In this document: positions 15,217 to 23,685 of the stretch, piece after piece | Position numbering within the stretch: the first letter of the stretch is position 1 | Layout of the letters: every line of letters begins with the position of its first letter | Assembly (NCBI RefSeq): GCF_000426285.1 | Contig: NZ_AUFB01000024.1 | Location: 1 to 64,000, forward strand | Direction: 5' to 3' | DNA length: 64,000 bases | From: Rhizobium leucaenae USDA 9039 | GTDB lineage: Bacteria > Pseudomonadota > Alphaproteobacteria > Rhizobiales > Rhizobiaceae | Notes under the pieces: model-generated | Seen by the model: the letters and a program-made list of their open reading frames with translations, nothing else | Told to the model about the DNA's origin: nothing | Database searches by the model: none | Made by a program: the position numbers and the translations under genes

Positions 15217-17133
15217 ATGGCAAAAGTAATTGGTATCGACCTTGGAACCACGAATTCCTGCGTCGCCGTCATGGACGGCAAGGACGCGAAAGTGATCGAG
15301 AATGCCGAAGGCGCCCGCACCACCCCCTCGATGGTTGCCTTCACGGACGACAGCGAACGCCTCGTCGGCCAGCCGGCCAAGCGCCAGGCGGTCACCAACC
15401 CCACCAATACCCTCTTCGCTGTCAAGCGCCTGATCGGCCGCCGCTACGAAGATCCGACCGTCGAGAAGGACAAGCACCTCGTTCCTTTCAACATCGTTCG
15501 CGGCGACAATGGCGATGCCTGGGTGGAAGCGCAGGGTAAGGGCTATTCGCCCGCACAAGTTTCCGCAATGATCCTTCAGAAGATGAAGGAAACCGCCGAA
15601 TCCTATCTCGGCGAAAAGGTCGAAAAGGCCGTTATTACCGTTCCCGCTTACTTCAACGACGCGCAGCGCCAGGCAACCAAGGATGCTGGCAAGATTGCCG
15701 GTCTTGAAGTTCTGCGTATCATCAACGAGCCGACCGCTGCAGCGCTCGCTTACGGCCTCGACAAGAAGGACGGCAAAACGATCGCTGTCTACGACCTTGG
15801 CGGCGGCACCTTCGATATCTCGATCCTGGAAATCGGCGACGGCGTCTTCGAAGTGAAGTCGACCAACGGCGATACCTTCCTTGGCGGTGAAGACTTCGAC
15901 ATGCGTCTCGTCGAATACCTCGTTGCCGAATTCAAGAAGGACAACGGCATCGACCTCAAGGGCGACAAGCTTGCTCTGCAGCGCCTCAAGGAAGCTGCTG
16001 AAAAGGCCAAGATCGAGCTGTCCTCTTCGCAGCAGACCGAAATCAACCTGCCCTTCATCACGGCAGATGCCACCGGTCCGAAGCACCTGACGCTGAAGCT
16101 GACCCGCGCCAAGCTGGAAAGCCTGGTCGACGATCTCGTTCAGCGCACGATCGCTCCTTGCAAGGCAGCGCTTAAGGATGCCGGCGTTACGGCAGCCGAG
16201 ATCGATGAAGTCGTTCTCGTCGGCGGCATGAGCCGCATGCCGAAGGTGCAGGAAGTCGTCAAGCAACTGTTCGGCAAGGAGCCGCACAAGGGCGTCAACC
16301 CGGATGAAGTCGTCGCACTCGGCGCTGCCATCCAGGCCGGCGTTCTGCAGGGCGACGTCAAGGACGTCCTGCTGCTCGACGTGACCCCGCTGTCCCTCGG
16401 CATCGAAACGCTGGGCGGCGTCTTCACCCGTCTGATCGAGCGTAACACCACGATCCCGACCAAGAAGTCGCAGACCTTCTCGACCGCCGACGACAACCAG
16501 TCGGCCGTGACCATCCGCGTTTCGCAGGGCGAACGCGAAATGGCTGCCGACAACAAGCTGCTCGGCCAGTTCGACCTCGTCGGCCTGCCGCCGGCTCCGC
16601 GCGGCGTGCCGCAGATCGAAGTCACCTTCGATATCGACGCCAACGGCATCGTCCAGGTTTCGGCTAAGGACAAGGGCACGGGCAAGGAGCAGCAGATCCG
16701 CATCCAAGCCTCTGGCGGTCTCTCTGATGCCGACATCGAAAAGATGGTCAAGGATGCCGAAGCGCATGCTGCCGAGGACAAGAAGCGCCGCGAAGGCGTG
16801 GAAGCCAAGAACCAGGCCGAAAGCCTGATCCACTCCAGCGAGAAGTCGCTGAAGGATTACGGCGACAAGGTCACCGAAGCCGACCGCAACGCAATCTCCG
16901 AGGCGATCGCAGCGCTGAAGGCGGCAACCGAAGCTTCCGAGCCGGACGCCGAGGACATCAAGGCCAAGACCCAGACCCTCATGGAAGTGTCCATGAAGCT
17001 CGGCCAGGCGATCTATGAGTCCCAGCAGGCGGAAGGTTCTGCCGCTGATGCCTCTGCGGGCGGCAAGGACGATGTCGTCGATGCCGACTACGAGGAAATC
17101 AAGGACGAGGACGACCGCAAGCGGTCGGCATAA
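15217..17133 (+). CDS. dnaK: Chaperone Hsp70
   Basis: ATP-dependent chaperone (638 aa) working with DnaJ and GrpE on unfolded proteins. The nucleotide-binding domain starts KVIGIDLGTTNSCVAVMDG, with YDLGGGTFDISI near residue 195 and the VLVGGMSRMPKVQE loop near 340. The substrate-binding domain and helical lid follow, with an acidic C-terminus ending in a DADYEEIKDED-type motif. ATG 15217 is supported by AAGGAGAG and by the conserved N-terminus; a TTG-initiated extension upstream is rejected. The heat-shock type promoter lies upstream and dnaJ 83 bases downstream. Confidence 0.98.
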   Translation: MAKVIGIDLGTTNSCVAVMDGKDAKVIENAEGARTTPSMVAFTDDSERLVGQPAKRQAVTNPTNTLFAVKRLIGRRYEDPTVEKDKHLVPFNIVRGDNGDAWVEAQGKGYSPAQVSAMILQKMKETAESYLGEKVEKAVITVPAYFNDAQRQATKDAGKIAGLEVLRIINEPTAAALAYGLDKKDGKTIAVYDLGGGTFDISILEIGDGVFEVKSTNGDTFLGGEDFDMRLVEYLVAEFKKDNGIDLKGDKLALQRLKEAAEKAKIELSSSQQTEINLPFITADATGPKHLTLKLTRAKLESLVDDLVQRTIAPCKAALKDAGVTAAEIDEVVLVGGMSRMPKVQEVVKQLFGKEPHKGVNPDEVVALGAAIQAGVLQGDVKDVLLLDVTPLSLGIETLGGVFTRLIERNTTIPTKKSQTFSTADDNQSAVTIRVSQGEREMAADNKLLGQFDLVGLPPAPRGVPQIEVTFDIDANGIVQVSAKDKGTGKEQQIRIQASGGLSDADIEKMVKDAEAHAAEDKKRREGVEAKNQAESLIHSSEKSLKDYGDKVTEADRNAISEAIAALKAATEASEPDAEDIKAKTQTLMEVSMKLGQAIYESQQAEGSAADASAGGKDDVVDADYEEIKDEDDRKRSA

Positions 17134-17167
17134 TCGCAAGCCTTAACTGGTTTTGCGGAACTCAGAT

Positions 17168-17189
17168 CCGGCTGCCCTAGGGCAGCCGG
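17168..17189. repeat. Perfect 22-base palindrome between dnaK and dnaJ
   Basis: Arms CCGGCTGCCC (17168-17177) and GGGCAGCCGG (17180-17189) around central TA. No T-run follows, so it is more likely an mRNA-stabilising or processing hairpin than a full terminator. It could set the lower level of dnaJ relative to dnaK. Confidence 0.7.
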
Positions 17190-17216
17190 AAATCCATTTC
17201 CGGGGTCTATTCCTTA

Positions 17217-18365
17217 ATGGCAAAAGCGGACTTTTACGACACGTTGGGTGTCGCCAGGACGGCAGACGAAAAAGAGCTTAAAAGCGCTTTTCGTAAGCTG
17301 GCGATGAAATTTCATCCGGACAAGAATCCGGAGGACAAAGACGCCGAGCGAAAGTTCAAAGAAATCAACGAAGCCTATGAGACGCTCAAGGATCCGCAGA
17401 AGCGCGCGGCCTATGATCGTTACGGCCATGCTGCCTTCGAGCATGGCGGCATGGGCGGTGGTGGCGGCTTTGGCGGCGGTGGTTTCGGCGGCGGCGGCTT
17501 CTCCGATATTTTCGAAGATATTTTCGGCGAGATGATGGGTGGCGGACGCTCGCGCGGGCGTTCCTCCGGCGGCCGCGAACGCGGCGCCGATCTTCGCTAC
17601 AACATGGAAATCTCGCTCGAAGAAGCCTTTACCGGCAAGACGGCGCAGATTCGTGTGCCGACCTCGATCACCTGCGACGTCTGCTCCGGCTCCGGCGCCA
17701 AGCCGGGCACGCAGCCGAAGACCTGCGGCACATGCCAAGGTGCCGGCCGCGTCCGCGCCGCACAGGGTTTCTTCTCGGTCGAGCGCACCTGTCCGACCTG
17801 CCATGGCCGCGGCCAGATCATTCCCGATCCCTGCACCAAATGCCACGGCCAGGGCCGCGTGACCGAAGAGCGTTCGCTTTCGGTCAATATCCCGGCCGGC
17901 ATCGAGGATGGCACACGCATCCGGCTACAGGGCGAAGGCGAAGCCGGCTTGCGCGGCGGGCCATCGGGCGATCTCTACATCTTCCTCTCCGTCAAACCGC
18001 ATGAGTTCTTCCAGCGCGACGGCGCCGATCTCTATTGCGCTGTGCCGATCTCGATGACCACGGCGGCTCTTGGAGGCACCTTCGACGTTGCAACGCTCGA
18101 CGGCACGAAATCGCGCGTCACCGTTCCCGAGGGCACGCAGGTCGGCAAGCAATTCCGCCTGAAGGCGAAGGGCATGCCGGTGTTACGCTCCAGCCAGGTC
18201 GGCGATCTCTACATCCAGATCCAGATCGAAACGCCGCAAAAGCTGACCAAGCGCCAACGCGAGTTGCTGCAGGAATTCGAGCAGATTTCCTCGAAGGACA
18301 ACAATCCCGAATCAACCGGCTTCTTTTCCCGCATGAAGGATTTCTTCGACACGTTCAGCGACTGA
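17217..18365 (+). CDS. dnaJ: Co-chaperone Hsp40
   Basis: DnaJ type I co-chaperone (382 aa) that stimulates DnaK ATPase and delivers substrates. The J domain (about 1-70) has HPD at 33-35. The Gly/Phe-rich linker (about 76-105) is unusually Gly-dense (GGMGGGGGFGGGGFGGGGF). The zinc domain has four repeats: CDVCSGSGAK, CGTCQGAGRV, CPTCHGRGQI and CTKCHGQGRV. Two C-terminal substrate-binding domains end in a short acidic tail. It probably shares the dnaK transcript. A strong terminator follows. Confidence 0.97.
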   Translation: MAKADFYDTLGVARTADEKELKSAFRKLAMKFHPDKNPEDKDAERKFKEINEAYETLKDPQKRAAYDRYGHAAFEHGGMGGGGGFGGGGFGGGGFSDIFEDIFGEMMGGGRSRGRSSGGRERGADLRYNMEISLEEAFTGKTAQIRVPTSITCDVCSGSGAKPGTQPKTCGTCQGAGRVRAAQGFFSVERTCPTCHGRGQIIPDPCTKCHGQGRVTEERSLSVNIPAGIEDGTRIRLQGEGEAGLRGGPSGDLYIFLSVKPHEFFQRDGADLYCAVPISMTTAALGGTFDVATLDGTKSRVTVPEGTQVGKQFRLKAKGMPVLRSSQVGDLYIQIQIETPQKLTKRQRELLQEFEQISSKDNNPESTGFFSRMKDFFDTFSD

Positions 18366-18391
18366 AGGGCGAATCACTATTGCTTCACGTG

Positions 18392-18424
18392 AAACCGGCC
18401 GGTGATTCGGCCGGTTTTTTTATT
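18392..18424 (+). terminator. Rho-independent terminator of dnaK-dnaJ
   Basis: Nine-pair stem AAACCGGCC (18392-18400) / GGCCGGTTT (18409-18417) followed by a T-run. It ends the heat-shock operon. Confidence 0.88.
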
Positions 18425-18752
18425 TGGCGAGCGAATCACCCACCCTTGTGCTTCGAGGGCATCACCCGCCTCGTGGTTCGAGGGTCGCTTCGCTCCCACC
18501 TCACCATGAGGCTGATCTTTTGCACCCAGTCGCGATACTCCTCCTTCCAGTTTGAGGGCTCCTTCGGACATCTACCACTGGATTGCTCTTTTGCGGCTGG
18601 GCGCCAGATCCGCTCCACCTCATCCTGAGCCTGTCGAAGGACGAGGGTGGCCCCGCAGCCACTCCCTTCTCTTCCATAGCCATCGGCAAAATCCTTGCAC
18701 TTGTGCGGGGTTCGGCATACCCCTCGGCCATCGACACGAATCCGGATGCCCG
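18425..18752. other. Intergenic region with dispersed-repeat-like DNA
   Basis: About 330 bases between the dnaJ terminator and recF. It contains CTTCGAGGGCATCACCC- and GGTTCGAGGGTCGCTTCG-type runs that look like the mosaic repeats common in rhizobial intergenic DNA, and an imperfect palindrome at 18615-18650. The open frame running through it into recF is not considered coding. Confidence 0.5.
18615..18650. repeat. REP-like palindrome
   Basis: Imperfect inverted repeat with outer arms CCACCTCATCCT and AGGACGAGGGTGG around GAGCCTGTCGA. This CATCCTGAGCCTGTCGAAGGA type is widespread between genes in alphaproteobacteria, to my knowledge. Confidence 0.6.
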
Positions 18753-19880
18753 ATGCCGCACAAGGTTTTCATCTCGCGCCTGAAGCTGACCGACTTCCGC
18801 AATTATGCGGTAGCCTCGCTTGCGCTTGACGAGCGGCATGTGGTGCTGACCGGCGACAACGGCGCCGGCAAGACCAATCTGATGGAGGCGGTCTCCTTTC
18901 TTTCGCCAGGGCGCGGGCTGCGGCGCGCCGCCTATGCGGATGTCACCCGCGTCGACGCAGCGGGCGGCTTTTCGATCTTCGCCGCGCTTGATGGCATGGA
19001 CGGCGAAGTCGAGATCGGCACCGGTATCGACGCGAGCGACGAGACGACGACACGCAAGCTTAGAATCAACGGTACGCCAGCCAAGACCGCGGACGAGCTG
19101 ACCGACCATCTCCGCGTGCTCTGGCTGACGCCGGCCATGGATGGGTTGTTCACCGGCGGCTCCTCTGAGCGGCGGCGTTTCCTTGACCGGCTGGTGCTGT
19201 CGCTCGATCCGGCGCATGGCCGCCGCGCCAGCGATTTCGAGCGCGCCATGCGCAGCCGCAACAAACTGCTTGCCGAGGGTCGATTCGATCCGTCCTGGCT
19301 TGCCGGCATCGAGGAACAGATGGCGAGCCTCGGCATCGCCATGGCGCTCGCCCGGCAAGAAATGCTTGGCCTTCTTACCCGACTGATCGGCGAAAGCGGC
19401 GAGGCGACGCCATTTCCGTCTGCGACGCTCGAACTCTCCGGTTTCCTCGATGGGCAATTCGATCGTCCCGCCGTCGATCTCGAGGACAGCTATGCCGAGA
19501 TGCTGCGCGAAGGCCGTTATCGCGACGCGGCCGCCGGGCGTACGCTTGATGGTCCGCATCGGGCCGATCTGCTGGTGCGCCACCTCGAGAAGCACATGGA
19601 GGCGGAGCGTTGTTCGACCGGCGAGCAGAAGGCATTGCTGGTCGGCCTTATCCTCGCCCATGCTCGCCTCGTCGGCAACCTGACCGGCCACGCGCCAATT
19701 TTGCTGCTCGACGAAATTGCCGCGCATCTGGATGAAGGCCGGCGCGCTGCCCTCTTCGACCTGATCGACGGGCTCGGCGGCCAGGCCTTCATGACCGGCA
19801 CCGACAAGGCGATGTTTTCCGCGCTTGGCGAGCGCGCGCAATTCTTTACCGTCGCGCATGGCGGCATTACGAAATCATAG
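18753..19880 (+). CDS. recF: DNA replication/repair ATPase RecF
   Basis: SMC-like ATPase (375 aa) that with RecO and RecR loads RecA at gapped DNA. Walker A GDNGAGKTN lies near residue 33, the ABC signature region STGEQKALLVGL near 287 and Walker B ILLLDEIAAHLD near 315. I start at ATG 18753 (MPHKVFISRLKLTDFRNY), which fits the family; the 67-codon upstream extension lies in repeat DNA. It is not next to dnaN or gyrB as in enterobacteria, which is normal for rhizobia. The MoeB-like gene follows after 36 bases. Confidence 0.94.
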   Translation: MPHKVFISRLKLTDFRNYAVASLALDERHVVLTGDNGAGKTNLMEAVSFLSPGRGLRRAAYADVTRVDAAGGFSIFAALDGMDGEVEIGTGIDASDETTTRKLRINGTPAKTADELTDHLRVLWLTPAMDGLFTGGSSERRRFLDRLVLSLDPAHGRRASDFERAMRSRNKLLAEGRFDPSWLAGIEEQMASLGIAMALARQEMLGLLTRLIGESGEATPFPSATLELSGFLDGQFDRPAVDLEDSYAEMLREGRYRDAAAGRTLDGPHRADLLVRHLEKHMEAERCSTGEQKALLVGLILAHARLVGNLTGHAPILLLDEIAAHLDEGRRAALFDLIDGLGGQAFMTGTDKAMFSALGERAQFFTVAHGGITKS

Positions 19881-19916
19881 GGCCTCCTTTGCCCCGATTG
19901 TGATAGGCTCGCTCGC

Positions 19917-20687
19917 ATGGATCCTTTGAGCTCAGACGAAATCGCCCGCTATCAGCGCCATATCCTCCTGCCGGAGGTCGGCGGCGCCGGTCAGCAAAGA
20001 TTGAAGGCGGCGCGCGTGCTTGTTATCGGCGCCGGCGGCCTTGGTGCGCCGGTGCTGCAATATCTCGCCGCCGCCGGTGTCGGCACGCTCGGTATTGCCG
20101 ATGACGATCGTGTTTCGCTTTCCAACCTGCAGCGGCAGGTGATTCACGATACGGGGACGATCGGCGAGTTGAAGACGCAGAGCGCGGCGGATGCCATCGC
20201 GCGATTGAACCCGCATGTCCGCGTCATTCGTTTCGAGGAGCGGTTCAACCCTGATACCGCGACGCGACATTTTGCCGGTTTCGATCTCGTCGTCGATGGC
20301 TCCGATAATTTCGATACGCGCTATGCCGCTGCCGATGCGGCCGAGGCAGCGCGTTTGCCGCTGGTGACCGGCGCAGTCGGACGCTTCGATGGGTCCGTGA
20401 CCACCCTGAAGCCTTATGAGGATGGCGCCGACGGCCTACCCAATCCACGTTATCGCGATCTGTTTCCCGCACCGCCGCCGCAAGGCCTAATTCCAAGCTG
20501 TGCGGAGGCCGGCATCATCGGCGCACTCACCGGCGTCATTGGCACGCTGATGGCGATGGAGGCGATCAAGCTCATCACCGGCATCGGCGAACCGCTGATC
20601 GGCCGGCTGCTGCTCTATGACGGGCTCGCCGCCCGCTTCGAGACCGTCCGCTATCGCCGCAAGCGCGCTAAGGCTGCCGCTGAATGA
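19917..20687 (+). CDS. moeB: MoeB/ThiF/HesA-family adenylyltransferase
   Basis: E1-like enzyme (256 aa) that adenylates the C-terminal Gly of a sulfur-carrier protein, MoaD or ThiS. The nucleotide-binding loop is VIGAGGLGAPVLQYLAAAGVG (about 35-55), followed by DDDRVSLSNLQRQ and VVDGSDNFDTRY, which carry family Arg and Asp residues. The conserved CAEAG lies near residue 196. It is the only cysteine in the protein: the CxxC pairs that bind zinc in E. coli MoeB are absent. The assignment to molybdopterin rather than thiamine metabolism is by overall resemblance; no other cofactor genes are adjacent. Overlaps the next gene by four bases. Confidence 0.82.
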   Translation: MDPLSSDEIARYQRHILLPEVGGAGQQRLKAARVLVIGAGGLGAPVLQYLAAAGVGTLGIADDDRVSLSNLQRQVIHDTGTIGELKTQSAADAIARLNPHVRVIRFEERFNPDTATRHFAGFDLVVDGSDNFDTRYAAADAAEAARLPLVTGAVGRFDGSVTTLKPYEDGADGLPNPRYRDLFPAPPPQGLIPSCAEAGIIGALTGVIGTLMAMEAIKLITGIGEPLIGRLLLYDGLAARFETVRYRRKRAKAAAE

Positions 20688-21163
20688 CCGATATCATTCT
20701 TCAGCGTCTCGACGGCAGCTTCGAGCGCTGGCAGGAGCTGCTTGCGCTCATTCTCGCCTCCTTCGCCTATATGGACGGACGGATCGATCCGCCCTCGTCG
20801 GCGCTGACGCTAACCCCGCAATTGCTCAAGGAAAAGGCGAAGAACGAAATCGCCTACGTGGCCTTCTACAACGATCAATTAGCCGGCTGCATATTCTGCC
20901 GTCCGGAACTGGATAGCCTCTATATCGGCAAGCTCGCTGTCCTGCCGGCCGCCCAGGGCCAGGGGATCGGCAGGCGCTTGCTGAGCCTTGCGGAAACGAC
21001 TGCGTGGGAACATGGCCTTGCAGAATTGCGGCTGGAAACGCGGATCGAGCTGACCGGCAATCACATTACCTTTGCCAACTGGGGATTCCGGAAAACCGCC
21101 GAGAACCGCCACGCGGGCTTCGACCGCACGACGTCGATCGAGATGCGCAAAGTCTTGGTTTAG
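20684..21163 (+). CDS. GNAT-family N-acetyltransferase
   Basis: Cytosolic acetyl-CoA-dependent acetyltransferase (159 aa). The acetyl-CoA loop is LPAAQGQGIGRRLLSLAE near residues 86-103, preceded by YIGKLAVLP. The final strand region is ANWGFRKTAENRHAGFDR. The substrate is unknown. The start ATG overlaps the stop codon of the MoeB-like gene (ATGA), showing translational coupling, although a functional link is not evident. Convergent with the dehydrogenase gene, whose stop codon is one base away. Confidence 0.85.
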   Translation: MTDIILQRLDGSFERWQELLALILASFAYMDGRIDPPSSALTLTPQLLKEKAKNEIAYVAFYNDQLAGCIFCRPELDSLYIGKLAVLPAAQGQGIGRRLLSLAETTAWEHGLAELRLETRIELTGNHITFANWGFRKTAENRHAGFDRTTSIEMRKVLV

Positions 21164-21164
21164 C

Positions 21165-22166
21165 TCACCGAAACGGCAGGACGCGGTTCGGCGGGCGATG
21201 GCCATCGATGAAGGCACGGATGTTGATGATGACCTTGTCGCCCATGTCGATGCGGCTTTCGAGGGTGGCAGAGCTCATGTGCGGCAGCAACACCACCTTG
21301 CCCTCGTTGGCGAGCTTCACAAGCTTCGGATTGACGGCCGGTTCGTTCTCGAAGACGTCGAGGCCGGCGCCGGCGATCTTGCCTTCGCGTAAAATCTTGA
21401 TCAGGGCTGTCTCGTCGATGACATCGCCGCGCGCCGTGTTGACGATGTAGCTGGTCGGCTGCAGCAGCGCCAGACGGCGTGCCGAAATCAGATGGAAGGT
21501 CGCGGGCGTTGACGGGCAGTTGACCGACACGATGTCGACGCGGGCAAGCATCTGGTCGAGGCTGTCCCAATAGGTCGCCTCCAGCTCGTCTTCGGTCGCC
21601 AAGCTGACGCGCTTGCGGTTGTGATAGTGGATGGAAAGGCCGAAGGCCTTGGCACGGCGGGCGACGGCGGTACCGATGCGGCCCATGCCGACGATGCCGA
21701 TGCGCTTGCCGTGAATCCGGCGGCCGAGCATCCAGGTAGGCGACCAGCCGGCCCATTCGCCGGGCTTGTCCGTCAGCACGCGCGCACCTTCGGCAAGGCG
21801 CCGCGGCACGGCAAGGATCAACGCCATGGTCATGTCGGCCGTATCCTCGGTCAAGACATTCGGCGTATTGGTGACCGTAATGCCGCGGCGGGCGGCAGCT
21901 TCGATGTCGATGTGGTCGGTGCCGTTGGAAAAGCTGGCGATCAGCTTCATCTGCGGCCCGGCTTCCTCGATCAGCGCGGCGTCGATGCGGTCGGTGACGG
22001 TCGGCACCAGCACATCGGCGGACCGGACCGCCTCGACAAGCTCGGCCTGCGTGCGCGGCGTATCGTCAATGTTGAGCTCGGCATCGAAGAGTTCGCGCAT
22101 CCGCGTCTCCACCGCATCCGGCAGTTTGCGCGTGATATAGACCTTCGGTTTTTTCTTCGTCGTCAT
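21165..22166 (-). CDS. D-2-hydroxyacid dehydrogenase (glyoxylate/hydroxypyruvate reductase type)
   Basis: NAD(P)H-dependent dehydrogenase (333 aa). The Rossmann motif GIVGMGRIGTAVARRAKAFG lies near residues 157-176. Catalytic residues of the family are visible: Arg in VNTARGDVID, Glu in FENEPAV and His in LLPHMSSAT. Sequence and length fit GyaR-like glyoxylate or hydroxypyruvate reductases. Single-gene unit on the minus strand, with ATG 22166 (MTTKKKPKVYITRKLP). Substrate assignment is by family resemblance. Confidence 0.87.
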   Translation of the reverse strand: MTTKKKPKVYITRKLPDAVETRMRELFDAELNIDDTPRTQAELVEAVRSADVLVPTVTDRIDAALIEEAGPQMKLIASFSNGTDHIDIEAAARRGITVTNTPNVLTEDTADMTMALILAVPRRLAEGARVLTDKPGEWAGWSPTWMLGRRIHGKRIGIVGMGRIGTAVARRAKAFGLSIHYHNRKRVSLATEDELEATYWDSLDQMLARVDIVSVNCPSTPATFHLISARRLALLQPTSYIVNTARGDVIDETALIKILREGKIAGAGLDVFENEPAVNPKLVKLANEGKVVLLPHMSSATLESRIDMGDKVIINIRAFIDGHRPPNRVLPFR

Positions 22167-22356
22167 GGCGACCGGCGATGCCTTGTTCAGATGTTCTTAA
22201 CCAAGAAGCAGGATAATTTTCCCGTTCCGGGCATTTCTACCAGACCCGCAGGCGAAGACAAACAAAACTCGCGTACGAGGCGCAAGGATTTGCCGATGAC
22301 CGGAACGAAAAAGTCGCCTGGCGGCGTCTTGGTCATGATGAGCGAACGGAAATCCA

Positions 22357-22896
22357 ATGCGTGGCAAAATCCTGAAGTCCTGCGCTATTTTCGCGATCGG
22401 CCTGATAATGGCCGGCGCTACCGCCGATCTTGCCGCGGCCCAGGCCGCCAAGGGGCCGAGCGGATTACCGCTGCCGAGGTTCGTTACCCTGAAGTCGAAG
22501 CGCGTCAACCTGCGCGTCGGCCCCAGCGGGGACTATGCGGTGTCATGGATGTACCTCAAGCAAGGATTGCCGGTCGAGATCATTCAGGAATACGACAATT
22601 GGCGTCGCGTGCGTGATGCCGACGGCACTGAAGGCTGGGTCAATCAGTCGTTGCTCTCCGGCCAGCGCTCGGCCATCGCCGCGCCGTGGATGAAGGGCAA
22701 AGGCAAGGCGGTCTTCGTCAACATGCGACGCGACGCGCAACCGTCGAGCACCGTCATCGCCAAGCTCCAGCCGGGCGTGATAATGAACATCCGCGAATGC
22801 ACCGGCGACTGGTGTCTGGCGACCGCCGACGGCACCGAAGGCTGGGTGGCGCAATCCGAAATCTGGGGCGCCTACCCCGGCGAAGCCTTTAAGTAA
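22357..22896 (+). CDS. Secreted protein with two bacterial SH3-like domains
   Basis: Exported protein (179 aa). The signal peptide is approximately residues 1-28 (LKSCAIFAIGLIMAGATADLAAA). Two SH3-like units follow, with KSKRVNLRVGPSGDYAVSWM plus GTEGWVNQSLLSG, and KAVFVNMRRDAQPSSTVIAK plus GTEGWVAQSEIWG. This arrangement matches the DUF1058-type tandem SH3 proteins of alphaproteobacteria. Likely periplasmic and possibly wall-associated; molecular role unknown. Divergent from the dehydrogenase gene. Confidence 0.85.
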   Translation: MRGKILKSCAIFAIGLIMAGATADLAAAQAAKGPSGLPLPRFVTLKSKRVNLRVGPSGDYAVSWMYLKQGLPVEIIQEYDNWRRVRDADGTEGWVNQSLLSGQRSAIAAPWMKGKGKAVFVNMRRDAQPSSTVIAKLQPGVIMNIRECTGDWCLATADGTEGWVAQSEIWGAYPGEAFK

Positions 22897-22980
22897 AAAG
22901 AAAGCCCCTCAAAGCTCCATGGCAGCCGCGACCGCGCGATTCGATGCGGTGATGCATCGGGCATCCACAGCGGGGAAACG

Positions 22981-23589
22981 GTGGTCGTGGATTATCTGTT
23001 CGGGAATCTCAGCATTGCCATCGTCCTGTTTGCATCGACGAACGTGGACGATATTTTTGTCCTGCTCGGATTTTTTGCAGACCGCAAGTTCCGCGCCCGT
23101 CAGATCGTCATCGGCCAATATTTGGGCATTGCCGCTCTTAGCGGTGCGAGCGTCCTTGCCTCCCTGATCTCTCTCGTTATTCCCGCCGCCTATATCGGCC
23201 TTCTCGGTTTGGTGCCGATCTTCCTTGGTCTCAAGAAGCTATGGGCATTGCGGCAAGGCCCAGATGGCGATCCGGAAGATCACGACAAGGCGTCAATCGG
23301 CCATGGCAATATCGTGGCCGTCGCGGCGGTGACGATTGCGAACGGCGGCGACAATATCAGCATCTACACTCCCCTCTTCGCCACACGCACGAGCGGTGAG
23401 ATTGCCGCCATCGCCATTGTGTTTGTCGTCATGACGGCGTTGTGGCTCGGCGCCGCACATTTCCTGGTCAATCACCCTGCGATCGGCGCGCCGATCCGAC
23501 GCTATGGACATCGGGTAGTGCCGTTCGTTCTTGTGGCGCTTGGAATACTCATTCTCCATGAGGCCGGAACCGTCCGGTTGCTATGGTGA
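22981..23589 (+). CDS. CadD-like membrane transporter
   Basis: Integral membrane protein (202 aa) with about five to six helices, similar to the CadD cadmium-resistance family. Motifs are LFASTNVDDIFVLLGFFAD in the first helix and AVTIANGGDNISIYTPLFA in the fourth, the duplicated N-x-D-D/N pattern typical of these transporters. A loop at about 85-105 carries several His and Asp residues (GPDGDPEDHDKASIGHGN). Start is GTG at 22981 (MVVDYLFGN). Real substrate may be cadmium or another cation; no regulator gene is adjacent. Confidence 0.8.
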   Translation: MVVDYLFGNLSIAIVLFASTNVDDIFVLLGFFADRKFRARQIVIGQYLGIAALSGASVLASLISLVIPAAYIGLLGLVPIFLGLKKLWALRQGPDGDPEDHDKASIGHGNIVAVAAVTIANGGDNISIYTPLFATRTSGEIAAIAIVFVVMTALWLGAAHFLVNHPAIGAPIRRYGHRVVPFVLVALGILILHEAGTVRLLW

Positions 23590-23685
23590 TTTCGTTTGCG
23601 GGCTTTGATGTTCCGACCAAAAAGCCGCCCGCAACGGTCTGCTGCGAGCGGCTTTCGATTTCAGCATCAGCCAGTGGGTGGCTAT

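Noticed and set aside
15100..17139. Open frame of 679 codons on the minus strand opposite dnaK
   Set aside because: Mirrors the codon bias of dnaK; composition is unlike a real protein and there is no family resemblance.
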